Source of the DNA: Thermoplasmata archaeon
GTDB lineage: Archaea > Thermoplasmatota > Thermoplasmata > Thermoplasmatales > GCA-001856825
Reading direction: 5' to 3'
DNA length: 64,000 bases
NCBI GenBank assembly: GCA_021792255.1
Contig: JAJYUZ010000002.1
Location: 349,071-413,070 of the forward strand
Every line of letters starts with the position of its first letter. Positions within the stretch are counted from its first letter, which is position 1. The notes under the pieces were generated by a model. The model was not told the origin of the DNA and did no database searches. It saw only the letters and a list, made by a program, of their open reading frames with translations. Shown one piece after another: positions 50,643 to 59,395 of the stretch. The position numbers and the translations under genes are program-made.

Positions 50643-51485
50643 TTATTCAGAGGGGACGACGAAAATTTCACCTTCGATTTTGACTACTTTGACTTTGTCA
50701 TTCCCTTCTGACTCGACTACTGCCCTCTCCTTGAAATCGAAGGGATCAAGAATGTAGGCAGTACCTTCCTGCCTGTAAAGCACATCGGCTTCCCTTATGT
50801 CCTCTTCTCTTTTGTATACTACGTATTCTTTTAAGTCGAGTAGTTTCTGCTTTACCCTAGATCCTGATTTGAAATCAAGCAGCGTAACTATGTCAGATTT
50901 AATAGAAATGACCAGAAAGAGATTCTTTTCAATCACCAGGACGTCAGATTTTTGGAAGTTTGGGATTCGGACTGACACGGTTATCCGGTACAGCTCACTT
51001 CCATTCTTCATCCCTACCAAGTGCGATGTTTCTTTTAAAGTTCCACCAAAGCGTTCGATCGCCTTTCTAGCTATCGTCCGAGTGTACTGTTTTTCGGAGA
51101 CGAGCAGATCGTAGCCTTCTTTAATTCTCTCCATTTTGGTAAGAAATATGTCTTTGGAAGGTGCATCTTCTAACATTTCTACCAGGTAATTCAGGATGAA
51201 ATCTAGGCGCTCTCCCTTTTCTCCTCTGAGTTGGAGAATTGCTTCGTAATAGTTACCCAGTTTCTTGGTACAAACAGGACACGTGGATAGAGAAGTCTGC
51301 AGAAAGAATTCCCCTTTCCTAAGTTCTCCGTCTTGATCAGAAATACCTTGGAATGAGATTTTTCTGTTGTACTCGTCTCCACTGACTTCGAAAGTGGGCT
51401 CACTTACATTGAACACCTTCTGAATCGTGGAATGTATAACGTCCTTTTCCTTGATCGATTTTTCTGACCAGGTTCCTGTAAACAC
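50643..51485 (-). CDS. NMD3-family ribosome export/60S maturation protein
   Basis: The called ORF (280 residues) has STCPVCTKKLGNYYEAILQLRG, the third zinc-ribbon region, and the archaeal NMD3 body (DIFLTKMERIKEGYDLLVSEKQYTRTIARKAIERFGGTLKETSHLVG). The same frame upstream encodes three further Cys pairs, so the natural N-terminus lies upstream (see extension entry). Archaeal NMD3 is thought to act in late large-subunit maturation. Family sure; start not. Confidence 0.85.
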   Translation of the reverse strand: MFTGTWSEKSIKEKDVIHSTIQKVFNVSEPTFEVSGDEYNRKISFQGISDQDGELRKGEFFLQTSLSTCPVCTKKLGNYYEAILQLRGEKGERLDFILNYLVEMLEDAPSKDIFLTKMERIKEGYDLLVSEKQYTRTIARKAIERFGGTLKETSHLVGMKNGSELYRITVSVRIPNFQKSDVLVIEKNLFLVISIKSDIVTLLDFKSGSRVKQKLLDLKEYVVYKREEDIREADVLYRQEGTAYILDPFDFKERAVVESEGNDKVKVVKIEGEIFVVPSE

Positions 51486-51620
51486 TGCCCCACAGTGAGG
51501 GCACTTCTTGACTCTAACTGATTTGACGTAGCCCTCTGTCTTGGTTCCCTTCTTGCACTCATCGCATATGATTGTCGATCTATCGACTTCCTTTCCGCAG
51601 ACTATACACTTCGTAGCGGC
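51486..51620 (-). other. In-frame upstream extension of NMD3 without a standard start codon
   Basis: Between an in-frame TAA (51621-51623) and the called GTG, the frame reads TKCIVCGKEVDRSTIICDEC and then KKCPHCG, the expected N-terminal zinc ribbons of NMD3. No ATG, GTG or TTG occurs there. ACG at 51612-51614 is the most natural position. Either a rare start codon or a sequence error is possible. Confidence 0.6.
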
Positions 51621-51640
51621 TTATTGTTACAAGGCTAAAA

Positions 51641-51889
51641 TTATTTTGTTCGTTCGACTGCTTTCGGAACCTCAGGCGGTGACTCAAAATATTCTCTGAA
51701 AAATACACAGTTGTCTTTCCCCTTGCAGGCCAGCAGATTGAGTTTCGAACATCCGTGGACGTCCAGGTAAACGCACTCTTTTTCCAGTGCGTTGAAATGT
51801 CCCCACACATCGCACTCTTCCTGAATGCACTTGTATCCAGGATATTTAAAATGACAAACGTCTTTCAGATCAGAGAAAACGCACCGCAC
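51641..51889 (-). CDS. Small Cys-rich hypothetical protein, 82 aa
   Basis: The protein has eight Cys and several aromatic residues (CVFSDLKDVCHFKYPGYKCIQEECDVWGHF...CSKLNLLACKGKDNCVFF). It could bind zinc or an FeS cluster, but no family is recognised. It lies 18 bases upstream of the NMD3 frame in the same direction and may be cotranscribed. Confidence 0.6.
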   Translation of the reverse strand: MRCVFSDLKDVCHFKYPGYKCIQEECDVWGHFNALEKECVYLDVHGCSKLNLLACKGKDNCVFFREYFESPPEVPKAVERTK

Positions 51890-52021
51890 GTAAGTTGATA
51901 AATAGCTTGAATAAAAATCATGTCAGTAAATTTCTGCAACTTCCAACGACATTCAAGCAACTCACCGCAGAATAAGCCCTCAAACACCTCGAATCCTCAG
52001 GATTGTTGGTGTTTCACTGTT

Positions 52022-53308
52022 CTACGGTTTGAGTCTTCTGATAGTCCTAGGGAATGGAATTGCTTTGTTTATGTGATCCAAACCCGCAAGCCAAGTCAGA
52101 AGTCGGTCGACTCCAAGTCCGAATCCCGAGTGTGGAACGCTCCCATAACTTCTTAGGTCTACGTACCACTGATAGTCTTCGGGGTTGAGATTGTCACTCT
52201 TCATTCTGCTTATCAGCTCATCCTTGTCCCAGATTCTTTCCCCTCCTCCTATAACCTCTCCATAACCCTCTGGAGCAAGGAGATCATGGTTGAGAACGTG
52301 AGAAGGATCCTCTGGGTCCTGCCTGTGATAGAATGGTTTGAGTTGAGTCGGGAAATTGTATACGAACATAGGTTTGTCGAAATCTTCAGTTATTGCTCTC
52401 TCTTCCTTTTCTCCCAAATCTGCCATATCGCTCAGCTGCAACCCCTTCTGCCTACCAATGTCGATCACCTTTTCGTACCTGTATCGGTAAAACGGCTTTT
52501 CGATCGCCTTGACCTTATTGAGATCCCTCTTTACCACTTCCAGTTCTTCCTTATTTGAACTCAGGAGACGCTGCGCTATGAAGACGATCAGTTCCTCCTC
52601 AAGATCCATCATTTGCTGATTTTGGACCCATGCCGCTTCTGCCTCATAATGAGAGAACTCGGTGACGTGCCTTCTCGTCCTAGATTTTTCAGCCCTGAAA
52701 GAGGGAGAAATCGTGTAGACACTCTCAAGAGAAAACATGAAGGCCTCCAAGTAAAATTGAGAGGATTGGGTGAGATAGGCTTTTTCTCCGAAGTAAGGGA
52801 CCTCGAACAGCGTCGAGCCACCTTCGACCATTCCTCCGACGAACATAGGGGGGTCCACTTCGTGGTAATCTTTCTCTCTCATGAAGTCTCTGATTGAATC
52901 CAGGATTGTATCCCTCATCTTCATTATTGCAGTCATCTCTCTGCTTCTCAGCCAGAGATGCCTTATGTCGAGCAGAAATTCATCGCTCTTGTCCTTGGTT
53001 ATTGGGAAATTCTCTGCTATCTGGTATATCCTGATTTTAGTTGCGTGTATTTCATATCCAGTCACCGCCTTAGGTTCCTTCGAGCACTTTCCTTCGACTT
53101 CGATAGAACTTTCTATGGTGGCTCTCTTTGCGAGCTCAAATTCTTCGGAGGAAACTACGCCTTTCTCGACCACGACCTGAACGATGCCGGTAGAATCTCT
53201 AATGACCGTGAATATAAGTCGTCCAGATTCTCTTGATCTATAGACCCAGCCTCTGACACTGACTATAGTATCTACGCACTTATCGTTCAGGATATCGCCT
53301 ATATGCAT
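52022..53308 (-). CDS. asnS: Asparaginyl-tRNA synthetase-type class IIb synthetase
   Basis: The protein (~428 residues) has the OB-fold anticodon domain (VSVRGWVYRSRESGRLIFTVIRD) and class II motifs: VGGMVEGGSTLFEVPYFGEKAYLTQSSQFYLEA, SPSFRAEKSRTRRHVTEF (motif 2) and SVPHSGFGLGVDRLLTWL (motif 3). GGSTLF, EAEAAW and the C-terminal AIPFPRT fit archaeal AsnRS better than AspRS, but the two are close; a related AsnA-like enzyme is also possible. ATG 53308 is preferred: TATTTATA lies ~25 bases upstream. The ORF track starts 75 bases earlier. Confidence 0.85.
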   Translation of the reverse strand: MHIGDILNDKCVDTIVSVRGWVYRSRESGRLIFTVIRDSTGIVQVVVEKGVVSSEEFELAKRATIESSIEVEGKCSKEPKAVTGYEIHATKIRIYQIAENFPITKDKSDEFLLDIRHLWLRSREMTAIMKMRDTILDSIRDFMREKDYHEVDPPMFVGGMVEGGSTLFEVPYFGEKAYLTQSSQFYLEAFMFSLESVYTISPSFRAEKSRTRRHVTEFSHYEAEAAWVQNQQMMDLEEELIVFIAQRLLSSNKEELEVVKRDLNKVKAIEKPFYRYRYEKVIDIGRQKGLQLSDMADLGEKEERAITEDFDKPMFVYNFPTQLKPFYHRQDPEDPSHVLNHDLLAPEGYGEVIGGGERIWDKDELISRMKSDNLNPEDYQWYVDLRSYGSVPHSGFGLGVDRLLTWLAGLDHINKAIPFPRTIRRLKP

Positions 53309-53329
53309 ATTTTCCCTAATTTGTCTCTG

Positions 53330-53337
53330 TATAAATA
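53330..53337 (-). promoter_or_regulatory. TATA box of the asnS gene
   Basis: TATTTATA on the minus strand lies about 25 bases before the ATG at 53308. This places transcription start at the ATG, so the mRNA is probably leaderless. It decides the choice of start. Confidence 0.5.
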
Positions 53338-53395
53338 CTGTATATCCCTGATAATGACAGTACTTTGCGTGAACTATGCTCAAGTCGACCGATAG

Positions 53396-54190
53396 CTATA
53401 GGTGAGCCTGAGACACGAGCGATTCAAAAGTCTCCACGAATTTGGGCGGTGTCTTGTAATCCTTGATCTTTTCTAGAGGAATCCAAGTATACCCAGAATT
53501 CTCAAAATTCAATTTCACTTCTCTCGTTTTTGTCTCCATCAGCATAGGGGTGATTTCATAGAGAATGTCGTTGCTTCTGACATAAATCTCCCCGCCGATT
53601 AGTCTTAAAGACGCTTCTCGAATTCCACACTCTTCTAGCAGCTCCCTTTCTCCCGTCAATTTCGGGGTCTCTCTATTCTCGACGTATCCCGAAACTCCAC
53701 TGTACAAGCCAGGGAAAGACGTTGCATCTTCTGACCTCTTCAGTAAAAGGAGCTTCCCTCCATGTACCAGATACACAGTTGCCACTTTCTTTTCTTGAAC
53801 ACCAAAAATCGAAACTTCCCCCGAAGATCCGTCGATTGATATCTTATCTCCTTTCGAAAAAATATCGAGGGGTACACTATCGACCATAGGTATTTCAGAA
53901 ATTATTGCACCAGTAACAACCATCTGTTCAGCAGACTCGTTAATTAGACCCGTCGGAGCAATGTTCTTACTCTTCAGTTCGAGGAAGGTGTAGGAGCCTA
54001 CAGTAGAGCCCCTTCCCCCTTTGAAAGCCAGGATTTTACCAGTTATGCTAGTGTTTTCACAAGGTCCGGTGGTCACGAACCCCTCTCTGCTAATCTCTCC
54101 TAGTGGAGAGATAAGCTGATTGCAGACCACTACCTCAGAAGAAGCTTTTCCTGGTGACAGACCTCGACCCTTTATCAAGCTATCACCCAT
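53396..54190 (-). CDS. AcnX small-subunit / Nudix hydrolase fusion
   Basis: The first ~130 residues match the AcnX small subunit (DUF126): GKILAFKGGRGSTVGSYTFLEL and the preceding TTGPCENTSITG. The last ~130 residues form a Nudix domain with a perfect box, GYVENRETPKLTGERELLEECGI (G-x5-E-x7-RE-U-x-EE-x-G-U). In archaea AcnX is phosphomevalonate dehydratase, made of large and small subunits. The large subunit is the preceding gene and overlaps this one by 16 bases. The fusion suggests the Nudix part acts on a nearby pathway intermediate or on an unrelated nucleotide. Confidence 0.8.
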   Translation of the reverse strand: MGDSLIKGRGLSPGKASSEVVVCNQLISPLGEISREGFVTTGPCENTSITGKILAFKGGRGSTVGSYTFLELKSKNIAPTGLINESAEQMVVTGAIISEIPMVDSVPLDIFSKGDKISIDGSSGEVSIFGVQEKKVATVYLVHGGKLLLLKRSEDATSFPGLYSGVSGYVENRETPKLTGERELLEECGIREASLRLIGGEIYVRSNDILYEITPMLMETKTREVKLNFENSGYTWIPLEKIKDYKTPPKFVETFESLVSQAHL

Positions 54191-55356
54191 TTCAGAAGGT
54201 CCATTATTCCCATAAATGCAACTTTCTGGTTGCCGTATCCTTTGAGTGGGAGATAGAATGTTGCCTTTCCAGAGTTAGTGCCAGTGCTGTTGTACTTGTT
54301 GCTTAATGGAGAGACGACCATACAAGTATCAGAAAATACCTTCCCCCCAAAATTCTCTATTATCCTCACTGCTTCACTCGAGTTCGCTTTCACTTCCCTC
54401 GATGTAAAAAGAAATAGGTCAGGTCCCACCTTCTTCTTTCCATTTAAAAGATGAGCTATGTAGTCCAGTTCTTCCGACGATAGGTGCGGACAACCTATTG
54501 CGATTAGTTCCGGTTCCTCTTTGGTCGAATTCTTTTCAATAGTCTCCTCTATCTCCTCTTTTCCTACGTCTATGGTTTCAGGAGAATCTGCTAGGAGTCC
54601 TGATTCTCTGGTAACTCTGTCGACGTGAAACATTGGTATGGAGGAAGTTGCCGAAAGCGCTGCTGAAAATGCCTTCAGTTCAATTCCTTTGGCTTTTTCC
54701 TGTCCCTTGACGAGCGGGATGCTCTTGTTCAGCTTTGGACCCAGGTACAGACCCAAAGCAGCAAACTTTGTGTAGTCTAGGGGTTCGCTGACATTTACTA
54801 CTACCGTCGCTTTTCTACCTTCGTCCTTGTGGAGTCCATGGTTTGGTGTTTTTCCAATAATGGCAGAAGCTAATGCCGATGGGCCGCTTTCACGATTTGT
54901 CCTTGCACCTATGAGCGAATTTACATAAATAATAGCAGAGCTCTCCGCCCAAGAAATGTGGTCGCCAAAACTAGGCTCATTGTAATAGTAGTATGGAGTG
55001 CAAGTGAAACTGTCCATTACACCCATCTTCTGATAGAGTTCAACAATCTCCATTTGCTTCTTGTGAAAATTTTCGTCGATTGTGACGGGTCCGCCATTTT
55101 CGATATCAAATCCGAGCGGGTTCAGCGAAGTGGGTACAGACACTTTATGAAACATTTTTTTAAGGAACTGTATCCCTCCCTCTCCCACATTCTTGTAGGA
55201 TACCCCCGAAATATGGGCGGACTTGATCGATATAAGTTTGTCTGCTCCACCCAGCTCCCCGAGTGAGTAGAGAAGCCTGATCGCCATACTTAAGGCTTCT
55301 CCTTGCTTTCCATCGAATATTTCCTCTTCCTCTCTAGTAAGCTGCAACCGCTTCAC
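54175..55356 (-). CDS. AcnX large subunit (phosphomevalonate dehydratase type)
   Basis: The 393-residue protein has the DUF521/AcnX blocks: LTREEEEIFDGKQGEALSMAIRLL, SAHISGVSYKNVGEGGIQFL, TCTPYYYYNEPSFGDHISWAESSAIIYVNSLIGARTNRE, and IAIGCPHLSSEE. It contains several Cys of an FeS-type aconitase fold. In archaea such proteins dehydrate mevalonate 5-phosphate for isoprenoid synthesis; a cis-3-hydroxyproline dehydratase role is known in bacteria. The start is GTG, overlapping the pyrF stop (GTGA). Confidence 0.85.
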   Translation of the reverse strand: MKRLQLTREEEEIFDGKQGEALSMAIRLLYSLGELGGADKLISIKSAHISGVSYKNVGEGGIQFLKKMFHKVSVPTSLNPLGFDIENGGPVTIDENFHKKQMEIVELYQKMGVMDSFTCTPYYYYNEPSFGDHISWAESSAIIYVNSLIGARTNRESGPSALASAIIGKTPNHGLHKDEGRKATVVVNVSEPLDYTKFAALGLYLGPKLNKSIPLVKGQEKAKGIELKAFSAALSATSSIPMFHVDRVTRESGLLADSPETIDVGKEEIEETIEKNSTKEEPELIAIGCPHLSSEELDYIAHLLNGKKKVGPDLFLFTSREVKANSSEAVRIIENFGGKVFSDTCMVVSPLSNKYNSTGTNSGKATFYLPLKGYGNQKVAFMGIMDLLKWVIA

Positions 55357-55970
55357 CGTTGTGACAGTAATTCTTTAATTTTTTGTTTTGGGTCTGGAGA
55401 CAATATGATGCTCCTACCTATAATTAGGTAGTCCGCTCCGCTGTCCAGCGCCTCTTTATAGCTTCCTCCCTGAGCTCCTACTCCGGGGGAAAGTACCTTG
55501 AGTCCAGAGATGCGTTTCAGAACCTTTATCCTCTCTGGATGAGTGGCAGGAGCTACTATCCCGTCCGCTCCCTCTTCCTTGGCGATTATTGCTATCTTCT
55601 CTGATTGACCAGTAATGAAATCTGCATTTCCCGGATGAGACATTTCAGCTACGACGTATAGGCTTTCAGCTACTTTTCTGACTTCCTTCACCACGTCCCG
55701 TCCCACGAATCCTTGAACTATAATGCCAGATGCGCCGTGTGAGGTCAGAGTCTTGGCGATGCTTTTGGACACCTCAGGTATATCCGCAATCTTGATATCG
55801 ACTATAACTTCTCCAATTTTTGATACCCGATCTATGACTCCTGCACCTTCGCTGAGAATCAAAGGATACCCTACCTTGTAAGCGCTGACGTAGCCTCTTA
55901 CTTCCTCCGCTATTCTCAGTGCCCTGTCGGTTTCCTCCACATCCAGTGCTAGAATGATGTTGCTGTCCAT
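55353..55970 (-). CDS. pyrF: Orotidine 5'-phosphate decarboxylase
   Basis: The 205-residue enzyme makes UMP. It has ILALDVEETDRAL, VIVDIKIADIPEVSKS with the catalytic D-x-K-x-x-D, and a C-terminal VLSPGVGAQGGSYKEALDSGADYLIIGRSI phosphate site. It is the first gene of a three-gene operon with both AcnX subunits; the next gene starts in its stop. Confidence 0.96.
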   Translation of the reverse strand: MDSNIILALDVEETDRALRIAEEVRGYVSAYKVGYPLILSEGAGVIDRVSKIGEVIVDIKIADIPEVSKSIAKTLTSHGASGIIVQGFVGRDVVKEVRKVAESLYVVAEMSHPGNADFITGQSEKIAIIAKEEGADGIVAPATHPERIKVLKRISGLKVLSPGVGAQGGSYKEALDSGADYLIIGRSIILSPDPKQKIKELLSQR

Positions 55971-56093
55971 CTCTCACTAATGCGATCGCAAAATAAAATA
56001 TTGTTCCTTCTTCCAGAAAATTGATCTTATAAATGGAGGCGACAATGCGATAAGTATTTTAGTAGCGTTAAATGTCCGTTTGATAAAAAATAG

Positions 56094-56936
56094 ATGGTCC
56101 AAGACGGAGGATTACTGGGTGGAAGGCTTTTCCAATATTTGGACGAGCTGCTCGTGAAGCTACGCGGTACTATAATTCTCTTTATGCTGCTTTTCTTTGC
56201 GATGTTCCTCCTTGGACCGGTTACTTTCAAGTTCGACGGATTCACTCTATTTTACCTTATCCCGTCCTTCTATCACAGCTTTTCAGTTATCCTGCTTCAA
56301 CTATTGGAAAAGAGTCTTGTACCGCACAAGATGATACTCATCAACATCTCTCCCTTCGACATAGTCGTAAGCGTCGTGTATATTTCACTCGCGGTCTCGA
56401 TTTCAGTGATCATTCCGATACTCGCTTTCCAACTAATAAATTTCTCTAAGTCTGCGCTATATCCAAAAGAAAGGAAAATTGTAAGTTTCTCCATATTTCC
56501 AATAATTCTACTGTTTATTGTCGGGGTAATTTTTGCACTAAGGTTGATAATACCGATTCTCTTCAGTGTGATATTTCTATTCGCAATCGATGTGGGGGTC
56601 CTTCCAACCCTTGGGATACTGCAGTTCGTCTCGATTGTTGTACTGATCACTGCAGGAATGGGGGCAATATTCGAAACACCAGTTATCGTGTTTTCCCTAT
56701 CATACGTAGGCGCTGTGCCGCCATCACTCTGGTTCAAGAATTGGAGATACGCCATTATTGGAGCTTTTTTTATTGCGATGCTGATTTCTCCCGGAGCAAC
56801 GGGCGGTATAATGGAAGTGACAATTGCACTGACGATAATTGGTCTTTATTTTTCAGGTGCGATCCTGGCCAGATGGATTGTAAATGAGAAGACTAAGTCT
56901 GACGAAAAAGGAATAGGGACAAAGGGTGAAGAATGA
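56094..56936 (+). CDS. tatC: Twin-arginine translocase subunit TatC
   Basis: The 280-residue protein has six membrane helices and an N-terminal amphipathic segment (LFQYLDELLVKLRGT). LYPKERK in the first cytoplasmic loop and ETPVIVFSLSYVG (the conserved Glu in a helix) are typical. It forms the substrate receptor of the Tat system. The stop is in ATGA overlap with a 23-codon mini-ORF, followed by the crotonase-like gene. TatA genes lie downstream on the other strand. Confidence 0.88.
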   Translation: MVQDGGLLGGRLFQYLDELLVKLRGTIILFMLLFFAMFLLGPVTFKFDGFTLFYLIPSFYHSFSVILLQLLEKSLVPHKMILINISPFDIVVSVVYISLAVSISVIIPILAFQLINFSKSALYPKERKIVSFSIFPIILLFIVGVIFALRLIIPILFSVIFLFAIDVGVLPTLGILQFVSIVVLITAGMGAIFETPVIVFSLSYVGAVPPSLWFKNWRYAIIGAFFIAMLISPGATGGIMEVTIALTIIGLYFSGAILARWIVNEKTKSDEKGIGTKGEE

Positions 56937-57004
56937 AAGACAAGATTATTAGACGGGTAATATTCGAGAATGTGGAAAATGAACAGGGGAGTTCCTTGAA
57001 ATGA
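56933..57004 (+). CDS. 23-codon mini-ORF between tatC and the crotonase-like gene
   Basis: MKDKIIRRVIFENVENEQGSSLK starts in the tatC stop (ATGA) and stops in the next gene's start (ATGA). Such paired four-base overlaps occur when ORFs are translationally coupled. The peptide has no membrane segment. It could be a real micropeptide or a relay for ribosomes. Confidence 0.35.
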   Translation: MKDKIIRRVIFENVENEQGSSLK

Positions 57005-57669
57005 CCCACAAATCTTCAGCTCCATCCGTCGAGGGCTTCAGCAAAGTTTCTTTCTGGAGAGAAGACACCGTTGGCGTGGTCTCGCTACTTTCTCCGGGAC
57101 ACATCAACAACGCACTTCTGGACGAGCTAATCCGTGTTTTTTCCATTGCGGCGCTCGACGATAAGGTCTCTTCTATTTTAATAACAGGATCAAATTATGT
57201 CTTTTCCAGGGGTTTAGCCATCCCTGAGAATAGAGCCTATGCGGATATGAGGGATTTCTACAACAGGATTCAAAGTCTAGTCCTATTCTGGATATCGCTT
57301 GAAAAACCTATCTTTTCAGCGATCAACGGAATAGCAACAAACAACGGTCTATCGCTCGCTCTCTTGGCCGATGAGGTATTTTACTCGGCAAACAGTAAGT
57401 TTGTTTTGGATAAGGAAGAGCCAACTATCTTGTTAGGCAGTACGACCATACCGGACAAAGTCTTGCTACCTGCAGGAGACCTGAAAATTAAAGGTATCGA
57501 AGTGAAAAAAGAGGAAATGATGGAAGATGTATTCGAGAAGACAAAAAAACTTCAAAGCATTCTATATCATAGAGCGAGAAGGAAGAGGTTCCAAAATATA
57601 GACCAGGTATTGCTGCAAGAAGAGATAGATTTCCTCGATTTTTACCTCTGGTGTGAAGGTTGCAAATGA
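57001..57669 (+). CDS. Crotonase-fold (enoyl-CoA hydratase/isomerase-like) protein
   Basis: The 222-residue protein has KVSSILITGSNYVFSRG and KPIFSAINGIATNNGLSLALLADEVFYSANSKFVLDK, the oxyanion-hole blocks of the crotonase family (GIATNNG in place of G..GGG). It is shorter than usual and the oxyanion Gly-rich pattern is altered, so activity toward CoA substrates is doubtful. The link with TatC through coupled translation is curious; no function can be stated. Confidence 0.7.
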   Translation: MTHKSSAPSVEGFSKVSFWREDTVGVVSLLSPGHINNALLDELIRVFSIAALDDKVSSILITGSNYVFSRGLAIPENRAYADMRDFYNRIQSLVLFWISLEKPIFSAINGIATNNGLSLALLADEVFYSANSKFVLDKEEPTILLGSTTIPDKVLLPAGDLKIKGIEVKKEEMMEDVFEKTKKLQSILYHRARRKRFQNIDQVLLQEEIDFLDFYLWCEGCK

Positions 57670-57744
57670 GGTCAATATCCAGCCAAAAGAATAATGACTA
57701 ACGCCCTGCTTTTTGAACGCATCGAGCGATATTTTATTATAATT

Positions 57745-57987
57745 CTACTTCTGAGGAGCTGGGGTTGCTGTCTCTAGCTTCGTGGCCTCGTTTATTTCCC
57801 GTTCCACTTCCATTTTTCCTTTCCGAAACTCGCCCATCGCCCGACCCATTGCTTTTGCGACCTCAGGTATCTTCTTCGCTCCGCCAAGAACAAGCAGAAC
57901 GACCACAATGAGTATGATCCAGTCTGTTGGACTTTCTAGCACCGATATCGGATTTAAGCCGTCTATATTAACGTAATGGTAACTCAT
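57745..57987 (-). CDS. tatA: TatA-like translocase protein (copy 1)
   Basis: The 80-residue protein has one N-terminal membrane helix, WIILIVVVLLVLGGAKKIPEVAKAMGRAMGEFRKG, with the hinge and amphipathic helix typical of TatA/TatB. The C-terminal tail is charged. It forms the pore of the Tat system. A second, shorter copy lies upstream at 58286-58453. Confidence 0.92.
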   Translation of the reverse strand: MSYHYVNIDGLNPISVLESPTDWIILIVVVLLVLGGAKKIPEVAKAMGRAMGEFRKGKMEVEREINEATKLETATPAPQK

Positions 57988-58184
57988 GTCATAAGGTAGG
58001 AATCACCAAAATCTTTACTAGACCTCACGATGCTGCTCTGATCGATGATCTGCTGCTAAATACCTAAAACAAAGGATAGGAAGCACGAGTACTCATCTTT
58101 TCTTCTAGTGATTCAAACGAATAGACCTAAATGCACATTTCTACGTAAAAACATACTGCGTTCTTCAATTTGTGATAGTCAAAA

Positions 58185-58199
58185 ATCAAAATTTTTGAT
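58185..58199. terminator. Palindrome with T-tract between the two tatA genes
   Basis: ATCAAAA-T-TTTTGAT is a perfect 7+1+7 palindrome. On the minus strand it is followed by TTTTTGAC and so could terminate tatA copy 2; as DNA it could also bind a regulator. Seen directly; function inferred. Confidence 0.35.
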
Positions 58200-58285
58200 A
58201 TGTTGCTCTCAGTCACTCCCTTAGATAAAGTGAGAAAAATTGCTGATAGGCTATTTAGCAGACTTCGGTACTGTAGTTAAAGACA

Positions 58286-58453
58286 TTATTTTTCTATCTG
58301 TTCCAGCTCTTTTTCGACTTCTTTCTTTCCCTTGTCGAATTCGCCTTTTGCACGACCCAGACTCTTTGCCAATTCCGGAATCTTCTTTGCGCCCCCAAGT
58401 ACGACGAGGGCAACTACTATTAGTATTATCCAGTCAGTGGCACTTCCTATCAT
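58286..58453 (-). CDS. TatA-like translocase protein (copy 2, not in ORF track)
   Basis: The 55-residue protein starts at ATG 58453 after GGAGAAAAG. It has SATDWIILIVVALVVLGGAKKIPELAKSLGRAKGEFDKGKKEVEKEL, clearly homologous to copy 1 but with a shorter tail. Two TatA proteins next to TatC give a complete Tat system, perhaps with TatA and TatB-like roles. Confidence 0.92.
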   Translation of the reverse strand: MIGSATDWIILIVVALVVLGGAKKIPELAKSLGRAKGEFDKGKKEVEKELEQIEK

Positions 58454-58830
58454 CTTTTCTCCAATGAGCTATCATTAATTCTTATTTAATCCTAAGTTTT
58501 GTTTCTGAAGATCGCTAAGAGAATGTTGAAGAGATGAATGACGGAGAGTTATCAACGAAGTCCGGACCTAAGTTTCAATGGAAGATTTTCCTAAGTCCAA
58601 GATAATAAATGTAAATCAAAAAGGTTACCTAACTTATGTCTAAATAGGGATCCTATCTGGGATGTCAAAATCGTATTCTAAACTTTAGATCTAAAAAGCT
58701 GATCGGGCTTGCTTCAACCGTTTAGAGAAACACAGATATCGAGACGTGCGCTCGTACGCTACGGTGCATAAATTTTGTCACCCCAGAATTTAGGTTAGTC
58801 GATCATTAAAGTTCTTCACAGATACGTCTG
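58454..58830. other. Non-coding region, nothing recognised
   Basis: I see no coding frame or strong RNA structure in this 377-base stretch. It holds the promoter region of tatA copy 2 (AT-rich) on one side and the 3' side of the ribbon-helix-helix gene on the other. Confidence 0.5.
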
Positions 58831-59394
58831 TCATTGAGTACCTTTAATTCTGACGTATCCTTCACCTAATTGTTGTTCAAATTCTTTATAGCCGTATACA
58901 GTAAGGAAGCACTTCGCTCCTTCTGCAGTCAACTTGGAGGCAGTGATGCTATAACCGCTTCCTATCATTAAGACTTCCACGTCATCATCGACTCTCCTTA
59001 TTTCGAGTCTGTCAGTGGGGAGAAAGGACTCAAATTCTTGAACGAGTTTGGATAAGTCGTCGATGCTTTTCGCAATTCCCTTGACCAATTCTCCGAATAT
59101 CCTTCCCCTATCGCACCACATCTTCATCATATCTTCTTCAGCACATTTAACGGCTGCGGTCACGCTTAAGTCCAACATAATCGCTGAAATTGGGACCGCA
59201 CCAATGGACTTGGATATTTCGTGAAATCTTATCATGCTTTCAATCTGATCTTTACTAATGTGATTCTTCTTCAATTTCTCGTACAGATCTACGGATTCAG
59301 TTATAACAGACCCGATGGTCTTACCTTCTTCTTTGCTCAGTTCTTGAATTCCTTTTGCTTGTTCGTTTGAGAGAGAAATATTGAGTCTTGCCAT
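58831..59394 (-). CDS. Ribbon-helix-helix regulator with C-terminal sensor-like domain
   Basis: The N-terminal ~45 residues (ARLNISLSNEQAKGIQELSKEEGKTIGSVITESVDLYEKL) form a CopG/Arc-like ribbon-helix-helix DNA-binding domain. The remaining ~140 residues contain two Cys and a possible ligand-binding alpha/beta part, with no family recognised. It lies divergent from the cupredoxin-Rieske-cytochrome b operon. The palindrome directly upstream of its start suggests autoregulation. Confidence 0.75.
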   Translation of the reverse strand: MARLNISLSNEQAKGIQELSKEEGKTIGSVITESVDLYEKLKKNHISKDQIESMIRFHEISKSIGAVPISAIMLDLSVTAAVKCAEEDMMKMWCDRGRIFGELVKGIAKSIDDLSKLVQEFESFLPTDRLEIRRVDDDVEVLMIGSGYSITASKLTAEGAKCFLTVYGYKEFEQQLGEGYVRIKGTQ

Positions 59395-59395
59395 T

